From: Deinococcales bacterium
GTDB taxonomy: Bacteria; Deinococcota; Deinococci; Deinococcales; Deinococcaceae
Direction: 5' to 3'
DNA: 8,566 bases
NCBI GenBank assembly: GCA_025359705.1
Contig: JANYFS010000151.1
Span: 1 to 8,566, forward strand
Shown here: positions 4,043 to 8,566 of the stretch, one piece after another
Layout of the letters: each line of letters opens with the position of its first letter
How positions within the stretch are numbered: the stretch's first letter is position 1
Notes under the pieces: model-generated
Told to the model about the DNA's origin: nothing
The model's input: the letters and a program-made list of their open reading frames with translations, nothing else
Database searches by the model: none
Position numbers and translations under genes: made by a program

Positions 4043-5944
4043 CTATTTCTGACTCGAGCCAGCAGTTTTGTAAAAATTTTCGATGCCTTTAGCAATGGCT
4101 TCGGCATATTTATTTTGTCCCTCGAGCGACATCAAGGTTCGCAAGTTGTCTTTATTGACCATAAATCCAGTTTCAATTAGCACTTGAGGCATTTGGGTAG
4201 GACGGGTTAGGGCTAGATTTTGGTAATGTACTCCGTCGTTTCCGATGTTGGGCAGGGTAGTGGTAATCGACTCGAGGATACTTTCGGCAAGCGCTCGAGA
4301 CTGGGGTTGGAAATAGTAGCCACCTGCGCCCCCTACAGAATTAGGGTCTACTCCGTTGGGAATGGCGTTACAGTGAATAGAGACCACCACTTCCGCGCCC
4401 CACTTTTGCGCCGCAATACTGCGCTCGTACAAATCTACCTGCATATCCTTCTCTCGAGTCAATAGCACTTCCGCGCCCATTGCCCGCAGTTTTTCGGCGG
4501 TTTGCTGGGCAATGGATAGTACAATTTCTTTTTCATACACTCCCAAACCACCAGGAGCGCCCAATTCTTTGCCGCCGTGTCCAGGATCTAGGGCGATTTT
4601 GTGACCTTTGAGGGGTTGCTCGAGGGAAATGATAGGCGGGTCTTTGATTTGGATAATCAAAGTATTAGCTTCATAAAAAACGGTATAGCCCCATTGTTGG
4701 GCCACCTTGAGATCGACTTGGGCCAGAAAAACCCCGTCTTGCTCTTGTCGCCATTTAATGTTTCGCACAATAGGATCTGGATTGGCAAAAATCATGTAAT
4801 CGACGTTGGATTCCACCCCATACAAGCGAATATTCATGCCTTGACCGCTCGAGTTGCTTGTTTGCTTGGAATCGCTAGAGGTATTACTCGAGATATTTGC
4901 TGTTATATTGCTCGAGATATTCTGTTCAATGCTATACGGCACAATATCAGGTAATAAAAAGCGGATTTGGGTAAAATTTTGACCCGCACTATTGACTCGA
5001 GTGGTTTTTAAGGTGGTAAAGGAGATTTGGGGAACGGCTGCGCCCACAGGTAGCAAACGCACTTTGCTTTTGAGAATGGTGACGTACTGATTGGGGGCAA
5101 TTTTGGCTTGATAGCTATTGCCCTCTTCGCCTGTCACCATAAATTTAGTCCCTTGGCGCGGGAATAAAATATAACCATGCTCGAGTCCATTTCGGGCCAC
5201 CTCGAGGGTAGAGGACACCCCAGGGTCAGGAGTACCAGTATAAATCCCCACTCGAGGCTGGCTTGAGGTTCCCACACTGACCTTGCCCGCCGCCGATGCA
5301 GTCACGGTTTTGCCATCTTTTCCCTTGAGGCTCACGGTGATTTCGGCATTGCTGAACACGTCATTCGGCTGCACCACGTAGCTTCCCTCATAGCGACCAT
5401 CCAGCGAGTTGTTCAGCGGCTGGTGGGTTTCTGGGTTGATCAGGCTGGGAAAGTTCTCGGCTTGCTTTTCTAGCATCTTGAAGGGGCCTTTTTTGCCAAT
5501 TCCGAAACTGGCTTGTCCCCCTGCTGCACCCGAAAAACTCACCTGTACCAATTGGGCATTGGCCCCATAAAAAACCACGCTGTTTGTTGGACTTACTTCC
5601 CGAATGACCGTGGGAGTCTGGGGCAGCGACTGGGTAGGACTCGAGGTGATTTTTAGCTCCCTCGAGGCGGATTCGCCGTTCAAACTGCTCTCGAGCTTAA
5701 GGATATTCAGACCCTTATTCAGCGGAACCCATTCGATAAAAAGCCCGTCTGGAGCAGTATCTACCGCCGCACCATTCAAAGTGAGCATGGCTCCAACTGG
5801 CACCGACCCCTCGAGCAACACATGATCAAAACCTACCATCATGGTTGGGTCTGGATAAGCCACGTAAATTTTGGGAGCTGCTAAGGCGCTCGAGAGGGCC
5901 AGTGTTCCAAAAACAGCAAAAATACGAGACAGGATTGGTTTCAT
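4043..5944 (-). CDS. Secreted N-acetylmuramoyl-L-alanine amidase (Amidase_3, AmiC-like)
   Basis: A zinc enzyme that cuts the bond between N-acetylmuramic acid and the peptide stem of peptidoglycan, outside the cytoplasmic membrane. It has 633 residues from ATG 5944. The frame is open 34 codons further, but the chosen start has a strong ribosome binding site (AAAGGGGTGA) and opens a signal peptide (MKPILSRIFAVFGTLALSSA) with probable cleavage after Ala22. Next come an Ig-like domain (about 24-105), a middle region of unclear fold, an SH3-like segment (about 255-299), an AMIN-like region (about 305-435) broken by a Ser/Asn-rich insert (342-366), and the Amidase_3 domain (about 447-626). Zinc ligands His456 (DPGHGG), Glu471 (YEKE) and His524 (SIHCNA), and catalytic Glu591 (LIETGF), are all present, so it should be active. 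Stop TAG at 4043-4045. It stands alone as a transcription unit. Confidence 0.94.
   Translation of the reverse strand: MKPILSRIFAVFGTLALSSALAAPKIYVAYPDPTMMVGFDHVLLEGSVPVGAMLTLNGAAVDTAPDGLFIEWVPLNKGLNILKLESSLNGESASRELKITSSPTQSLPQTPTVIREVSPTNSVVFYGANAQLVQVSFSGAAGGQASFGIGKKGPFKMLEKQAENFPSLINPETHQPLNNSLDGRYEGSYVVQPNDVFSNAEITVSLKGKDGKTVTASAAGKVSVGTSSQPRVGIYTGTPDPGVSSTLEVARNGLEHGYILFPRQGTKFMVTGEEGNSYQAKIAPNQYVTILKSKVRLLPVGAAVPQISFTTLKTTRVNSAGQNFTQIRFLLPDIVPYSIEQNISSNITANISSNTSSDSKQTSNSSGQGMNIRLYGVESNVDYMIFANPDPIVRNIKWRQEQDGVFLAQVDLKVAQQWGYTVFYEANTLIIQIKDPPIISLEQPLKGHKIALDPGHGGKELGAPGGLGVYEKEIVLSIAQQTAEKLRAMGAEVLLTREKDMQVDLYERSIAAQKWGAEVVVSIHCNAIPNGVDPNSVGGAGGYYFQPQSRALAESILESITTTLPNIGNDGVHYQNLALTRPTQMPQVLIETGFMVNKDNLRTLMSLEGQNKYAEAIAKGIENFYKTAGSSQK
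4883..4925. repeat. 24-bp tandem duplication in the amidase Ser/Asn insert
   Basis: CTCGAGATATT occurs at 4887-4897 and again at 4911-4921, exactly 24 bases (8 codons) apart, within an AT-rich stretch. On the coding strand it gives NISSNITA and NISSNTSS (residues 342-349 and 350-357). The repeat is in frame. It brings one CTCGAG per unit, read here as Ser-Ser. Confidence 0.7.
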
Positions 5945-5946
5945 AA

Positions 5947-5984
5947 TCACCCCTTTGAATACAAAAATTCTGGCCTCGAGTATA
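5947..5984 (-). promoter_or_regulatory. Amidase promoter -10 box and ribosome binding site
   Basis: On the minus strand TATACT (5979-5984) is a near-consensus -10 box; no convincing -35 box lies 16-18 bases further. AAAGGGGTGA (5947-5956) is the ribosome binding site, its G-run ending 5 bases before the ATG at 5944. A CTCGAG site (5975-5980) shares its first two bases with the end of the -10 box and covers the region where transcription opens. Confidence 0.6.
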
Positions 5985-6104
5985 ACCCGATGTTTTGTTT
6001 GAAATACTGAGAAAAAAACATAAAAGCATCGAAAACCTCGAGTCACAAAGTCTTTATTTCACCTATGCAAACGAATTGCTCAGCATCGAGGGTATTTTCG
6101 TCGG

Positions 6105-6134
6105 GTTTTTCGTGGTTCGTTTTTCGGGGTTCGT
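6105..6134 (+). repeat. TTCG-type intergenic repeat, two tandem copies
   Basis: GTTTTTCGTGGTTCGT (6105-6120) and GTTTTTCGGGGTTCGT (6119-6134) match at 15 of 16 bases with a 14-base period. A third related copy is at 3913-3928. The repeat lies in the intergenic region between the divergent amidase and rsmI genes. Confidence 0.6.
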
Positions 6135-6174
6135 CAAAGATAAAAACCACTAGCCCTCTAATCTTTTTCTCGCG

Positions 6175-6218
6175 CTCGAGCGCAGCGAACTTCGCCCTCT
6201 TACCCTCGAGCGCAGCGA
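6175..6218 (+). repeat. 14-bp direct repeat upstream of rsmI
   Basis: CTCGAGCGCAGCGA occurs at 6175-6188 and 6205-6218, 30 bases apart. The first copy sits in a 12-bp perfect palindrome, GCGCTCGAGCGC (6172-6183). The second ends 4 bases before the presumed -10 box of rsmI, a position where a regulator could act. Confidence 0.6.
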
Positions 6219-6222
6219 CCTG

Positions 6223-6228
6223 TACGCT
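6223..6228 (+). promoter_or_regulatory. TANNNT -10 box for a leaderless rsmI transcript
   Basis: TACGCT, six bases (AGTCCC), then ATG 6235. No Shine-Dalgarno sequence exists before this start. The spacing equals that at the CDP-alcohol transferase and ilvA genes. A -35 box is at best TTACCC (6200-6205). Confidence 0.45.
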
Positions 6229-6234
6229 AGTCCC

Positions 6235-7053
6235 ATGATTCACCTAACCCTCGTCCCCACTCCAGTGGGCAACCTCGAAGACATTACCTTGCGGGCGCTC
6301 GAGGTACTCAAAAACTGTGATGCCATCGCTGCCGAAGATACGCGGCATAGTGGTATCTTGCTCAAACATTTTGGGATCGATAAACCCTTGGTGCGCCTCG
6401 ACCAGCACACCATCCGCAGCCGTGCTTTGGGAGTGTTTGCCCAGTATCCCCGCTTGGCCTACATTTCCGATGCAGGAACCCCAGGCATCAGTGATCCAGG
6501 CGAAGAATTGGTTAAAATTGCCCTCGAGCAAGGGGGCCAGGTGGAGGTTTTGCCTGGCCCTACCGCTTTAATTCCCGCTTTGGTGTTGTCTGGATTTGCC
6601 ACCCAGCCTTTTTGTTTTGAGGGTTTTTTGCCCAGAGCGGGCCGCGAGCGCAAAAATAGGCTCGAGGAAATGGCAAACCGCACCTGCACTACCGTGTTTT
6701 ATGAAAGCCCCCACCGTTTGCTAGACAGCCTCGAGGAGTTAAAAGCCTACTGCCTCGAGACACGGGCCATCAGCATCACACGGGAACTGAGTAAACGCTT
6801 CGAGGAAACCTTTCGTGGAACCATTGACGCGGCGCTCGAGCATTTCAAAACGGGGGTGCGTGGTGAGATTGTGGTGGTGCTTTCGCCCGCACTGGTCGAG
6901 GTTTTGGACAAAGATGATTTCCGCGAAGTGGCCCAGCAGTACGCCGCAAGGGGCATGGCAGTGCGGGAAATTCGGGATGCGCTGATGGCAGGGGGGTTGC
7001 GAAAAAATGAAGCGTATGTGCTAGCCTTAGACGTGTTTAGTGCAGACAAGTAA
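6235..7053 (+). CDS. rsmI: 16S rRNA (cytidine1402-2'-O)-methyltransferase RsmI
   Basis: A tetrapyrrole-methylase-fold enzyme that methylates the ribose of C1402 in 16S rRNA, at the P-site decoding centre, using S-adenosylmethionine. In 272 residues (usual family size) the family motifs are in order: PTPVGNLEDIT (8-18), AEDTR (33-37), SDAGTPGISDPG (78-89), EVLPGPTA (104-111), GFLPR (130-134), FYESPHR (155-161) and ITRELSK (181-187). The start at 6235 places the conserved LTLVPTPVGNL at the very N-terminus, as usual. There is no ribosome binding site; a TACGCT box 6 bases before the ATG suggests a leaderless transcript. Six of its seven Leu-Glu pairs are CTCGAG. It is divergent from the amidase; a promoter and leader separate it from pfkA. 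Confidence 0.96.
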   Translation: MIHLTLVPTPVGNLEDITLRALEVLKNCDAIAAEDTRHSGILLKHFGIDKPLVRLDQHTIRSRALGVFAQYPRLAYISDAGTPGISDPGEELVKIALEQGGQVEVLPGPTALIPALVLSGFATQPFCFEGFLPRAGRERKNRLEEMANRTCTTVFYESPHRLLDSLEELKAYCLETRAISITRELSKRFEETFRGTIDAALEHFKTGVRGEIVVVLSPALVEVLDKDDFREVAQQYAARGMAVREIRDALMAGGLRKNEAYVLALDVFSADK

Positions 7054-7067
7054 ACCACTTGTATAAT
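7046..7067 (+). promoter_or_regulatory. TATAAT box and small hairpin at the end of rsmI
   Basis: TATAAT (7062-7067) is a perfect -10 box but lacks a recognisable -35 box. If active, it would give pfkA a leader of about 150 bases. The 6-bp inverted repeat ACAAGT/ACTTGT (7046-7051 and 7057-7062, loop AAACC) spans the rsmI stop codon. It is not followed by a proper T-run, so it is a poor terminator. Confidence 0.35.
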
Positions 7068-7083
7068 TCATTTTGTAGGATTA

Positions 7084-7106
7084 GGTGTTTGCAATCTGGC
7101 AGCACC
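7084..7106 (+). promoter_or_regulatory. Possible leader hairpin before pfkA
   Basis: GGTG (7084-7087) pairs with CACC (7103-7106), then, past a bulged T, TTGC (7089-7092) pairs with GCAG (7099-7102) with one wobble, leaving loop AATCTG. The stem is moderate. I recognise no riboswitch class in this leader. Confidence 0.25.
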
Positions 7107-7132
7107 CTTCAGTCACAAAACTTTGGTGTATG

Positions 7133-7201
7133 TACGTTAAGTGCAATACGTAAGTGAACTTAAATAAACTAAAATCGGCTCGAGGGCGGGTAAAATCCCG
7201 C
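7133..7201 (+). promoter_or_regulatory. pfkA upstream control region: repeats, -10 candidates, 5' hairpin
   Basis: A direct repeat TACGTTAAGTG (7133-7143) and TACGTAAGTG (7147-7156), and an inverted repeat TTAAGT (7137-7142) / ACTTAA (7158-7163), could be a regulator's operator. -10 candidates are TAAACT (7165-7170) and TAAAAT (7170-7175). A 5-bp GC hairpin, GCGGG (7186-7190) with CCCGC (7197-7201), would sit in the leader 13 bases before the ribosome binding site. Which promoter is used cannot be told. Confidence 0.4.
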
Positions 7202-7227
7202 ACCAAGGGGCCAGAAAGGACCAAGCC

Positions 7228-8190
7228 ATGAAAAAAATTGCAGTATTAACCTCGGGGGGCGATGCTCCTGGTATGAACGCAGCTATTCGCGCAGTGGTAC
7301 GCACCGCAGCCTGTGAAGGACTCGAAGTGTTAGGGGTGCGGCGCGGCTACACGGGTCTGATCGATAACGATTTCAAAAATCTTGGCCCCCGCGATGTCGC
7401 CAACATCATCCAGCGCGGCGGTACGGTGCTGCTCAGCGCCCGCGAACCCCGTATGCGTACCCTCGAGGGACGCGCTCAGGCGGCAGCGAACCTGAAGGCC
7501 GCAGGGGTGGAAGGTTTGGTGGTGATCGGTGGCGACGGTTCTTTTCACGGGGCATACTATCTGATGCAAGAACATGGTATTCCTGTGGTGGGTTTGCCAG
7601 GAACCATCGACAATGACCTGTACGGCACCGATCACACCATTGGTTACTTTACTGCCGTAGAAACCGCCCTAGACGCAGTGGATAAGCTGCGCGACACTGC
7701 CGCCAGCCACGAGCGCATCTTTGTGGTGGAAGTGATGGGCCGCCATGCGGGTCATATTGCCCTCGATGTGGCCTTGGCAGGTGGAGCCGAAGAAGTCTTT
7801 TTGCCCGAAGACACCAAGCACATTTCTGAAGTGGTGGAAGTGATTCGCAGCAGTGCTGCCAAGGGTAAAACCTCTTCGGTGATCATTGTGGCAGAAGGCT
7901 ATCCTGGTGGGGCATTGGGGGTTGCCAAAGAGATTGATGCGGCAGGATTTGACGCTCGAGTGAGTATTTTGGGCCATATCCAGCGCGGGGGCAGCCCGAT
8001 GTCTTCGGACCGGATTCTGGCAAGTCGCCTTGGTGAAGGTGCGGTGCGTGCGCTGATCGCAGGCGAGTATGGGGTGATGATTGGGCGGCACAACGGCAAA
8101 ATCGGTCAAACCCCGCTCGAGGAAACCTGGCTGCACCGCAAGGATGTCAACCGCGATTTGTACAACTGCGCCAAAACCTTGTCGATCTAA
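7228..8190 (+). CDS. pfkA: ATP-dependent 6-phosphofructokinase
   Basis: Phosphorylates fructose 6-phosphate to fructose 1,6-bisphosphate with ATP, the committed step of glycolysis; a cytoplasmic tetramer. 320 residues, the normal bacterial length. ATP site: Gly11 in SGGDAPGMNAAI, Arg72, Asp103 in IGGDGSF. Fructose 6-phosphate site: PGTIDND (124-130, catalytic Asp128), Arg163, MGRHAG (170-175), Glu223, and LGHIQRGG with His250 and Arg253. Gly104 after Asp103 marks the ATP rather than the pyrophosphate type. The allosteric residues known from E. coli (Arg21, Arg25, Arg55, Arg155, Glu188, Lys212/214) are kept, so ADP/PEP control is likely. The start has a ribosome binding site, AAAGGA (7215-7220), 7 bases before the ATG. 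The sequence is very like Thermus PfkA. Only three CTCGAG sites occur here, fewer than in its neighbours. ilvA follows after 16 bases. Confidence 0.97.
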   Translation: MKKIAVLTSGGDAPGMNAAIRAVVRTAACEGLEVLGVRRGYTGLIDNDFKNLGPRDVANIIQRGGTVLLSAREPRMRTLEGRAQAAANLKAAGVEGLVVIGGDGSFHGAYYLMQEHGIPVVGLPGTIDNDLYGTDHTIGYFTAVETALDAVDKLRDTAASHERIFVVEVMGRHAGHIALDVALAGGAEEVFLPEDTKHISEVVEVIRSSAAKGKTSSVIIVAEGYPGGALGVAKEIDAAGFDARVSILGHIQRGGSPMSSDRILASRLGEGAVRALIAGEYGVMIGRHNGKIGQTPLEETWLHRKDVNRDLYNCAKTLSI

Positions 8191-8194
8191 ACGA

Positions 8195-8200
8195 TATGGT
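8195..8200 (+). promoter_or_regulatory. TANNNT box before ilvA
   Basis: TATGGT, six bases (TAAGGG), then ATG 8207. The AAGGG directly touching the ATG is too close to act as a ribosome binding site, so either a leaderless transcript or coupling to pfkA is needed. An in-frame TAA at 8201-8203 rules out a longer protein. Confidence 0.4.
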
Positions 8201-8206
8201 TAAGGG

Positions 8207-8566
8207 ATGAACCTCGAGTACCTCAGCAAAATTCTGACCAGTCGGGTCTATGACGTGGCGGTTCGCACCGATCTGCAACTGGCTCCCAAATTGTCCCAGC
8301 GTTTGGGCAACACGGTTTATTTCAAACGCGAAGATCAACAACCGATTTTCTCCTTCAAATTGCGTGGAGCCTACAACAAAATTGCCCATCTCACCCCCGA
8401 GCAGTTGGCGAAAGGGATTATCACCGCGTCCGCTGGAAACCACGCGCAGGGTGTGGCGTATTCGGCGGAAAAATTGGGAATTCGCGCCCTGATTGTGATG
8501 CCTATGACCACCCCCAGCATCAAGGTCAGCGCCTGTCGCTCGAGGGGGGCTGAGGTGGTGCTGCAC
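8207..8566 (+). CDS. ilvA: Threonine dehydratase (threonine ammonia-lyase), 5' part only
   Basis: Converts threonine to 2-oxobutanoate and ammonia with pyridoxal phosphate, the first step of isoleucine synthesis. 120 codons are in the window, and the frame is still open at the right edge. Seen: YFKREDQQPIFSFKLRGAYN, the fold-type II PLP signature with the Schiff-base Lys51, then ITASAGNHAQGVA (72-84), whose Ser-Ala-Gly-Asn-His binds cofactor and substrate, and LIVMPMTTPSIKV. The QPxFSFKLRGAYN wording favours biosynthetic IlvA over catabolic TdcB. Whether a C-terminal ACT-like regulatory domain follows cannot be seen. The N-terminus is complete and aligns with E. coli IlvA from its Glu-Tyr-Leu onward. 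The gene lies 16 bases after pfkA on the same strand. Confidence 0.93.
   Translation, partial: MNLEYLSKILTSRVYDVAVRTDLQLAPKLSQRLGNTVYFKREDQQPIFSFKLRGAYNKIAHLTPEQLAKGIITASAGNHAQGVAYSAEKLGIRALIVMPMTTPSIKVSACRSRGAEVVLH

Larger units (their letters stand above)
238..8544. repeat. Highly iterated palindrome CTCGAG, 66 dispersed copies
   Basis: Hand count of every CTCGAG, from 238-243 to 8539-8544. 66 copies in 8566 bases is one per about 130, against about two expected for a random 6-mer. 56 lie in the main genes and 10 outside: 238 (tmRNA), 2570, 2613, 3149, 3980, 5975, 6037, 6175, 6205, 7179. Codon phases in genes: 36 as CTC-GAG (Leu-Glu), 13 as nnC-TCG-AGn (mostly Ser-Ser or Ser-Arg), 7 as nCT-CGA-Gnn (Arg in the middle). 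Flanking bases vary freely, so the conserved unit is 6 bp. The sequence is the XhoI recognition site and is its own reverse complement. Confidence 0.9.

Noticed and set aside
5945..6046. 34-codon N-terminal extension of the amidase
   Set aside because: It reads through the -10 box and ribosome binding site, and would bury the signal peptide behind a longer stretch. ATG 5944 has a strong ribosome binding site.
6043..6243. 66-codon minus-strand ORF between the amidase and rsmI
   Set aside because: It starts inside rsmI, has no ribosome binding site, covers the presumed rsmI promoter and the TTCG repeats, and its protein matches nothing. Its two Leu-Glu pairs come from the repeated CTCGAGCGCAGCGA.
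7669..8136. Long antisense ORFs inside pfkA, rsmI and the amidase
   Set aside because: They are shadows of strongly recognisable genes on the other strand; their translations look like no protein and lack ribosome binding sites.
8196..8210. Four-codon ORF (ATG GTT AAG GGA TGA) overlapping the ilvA start
   Set aside because: It is too short to judge, and the same bases are better explained as a TATGGT -10 box before a leaderless start.
1..8566. CRISPR array, insertion sequence, prophage or further tRNA/rRNA genes
   Set aside because: No direct-repeat/spacer pattern, transposase, integrase, terminal inverted repeats or other cloverleaf was found. Although tmRNA genes are common integration sites, the DNA after 395 shows only a terminator and housekeeping genes.

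Overview
The window reads as an ordinary chromosomal segment of a bacterium, most likely of the Deinococcota (Thermus/Meiothermus/Deinococcus relatives). That placement is inference. It rests on a PfkA that closely resembles my memory of Thermus PfkA, a tmRNA tag that starts with Gly and ends in Y-A-x-A-A, and several starts with no ribosome binding site that carry a TANNNT box 5-6 bases upstream, the arrangement reported for leaderless genes in this phylum. Base composition is fairly balanced, low for that phylum, so the placement is not firm.

Layout. Bases 14-395 are a one-piece tmRNA (ssrA), closed by a strong bidirectional terminator (421-454). A minus-strand cluster follows, read from 3080 down to 455: rlmH (23S rRNA methyltransferase), a CDP-alcohol phosphatidyltransferase, a Nudix hydrolase and a short-chain dehydrogenase. 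The last three are tightly packed, with a 9-base gap and then an ATGA overlap. Divergent from rlmH is a plus-strand group: a possible 25-codon leader ORF, a two-helix membrane protein with a TPR-like tail, and an 83-residue protein whose N-terminus resembles small antitoxin-type proteins. These overlap as ATGA and GTGA. Then come a secreted N-acetylmuramoyl-L-alanine amidase on the minus strand (4043-5944), rsmI (16S rRNA methyltransferase), pfkA (6-phosphofructokinase) and the 5' part of ilvA (threonine dehydratase), which runs off the right edge.

Job of the genes: mostly housekeeping. They cover ribosome rescue (tmRNA), rRNA methylation of both subunits (rlmH, rsmI), cell-wall turnover (amidase), membrane lipid synthesis (CDP-alcohol transferase), glycolysis (pfkA) and branched-chain amino acid synthesis (ilvA). 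There is no prophage, insertion sequence, CRISPR array or recognisable defence system. No gene-free stretch exceeds 300 bases; the longest is 5945-6234 (290 bases), which holds the amidase promoter, TTCG-type repeats and a 14-bp direct repeat.

The outstanding signal is not a gene. The 6-bp palindrome CTCGAG occurs 66 times by hand count, about once per 130 bases against about two expected by chance. It occurs in all three codon phases, on both strands' genes, in intergenic DNA at equal or higher density, and inside the tmRNA gene. Of 40 Leu-Glu dipeptides in the predicted proteins, 36 are written CTC GAG. This looks like a highly iterated palindrome comparable in kind to cyanobacterial HIP1 (GCGATCGC), but with a different sequence and apparently in a different phylum. 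It is the main candidate for an undescribed DNA-level system here.
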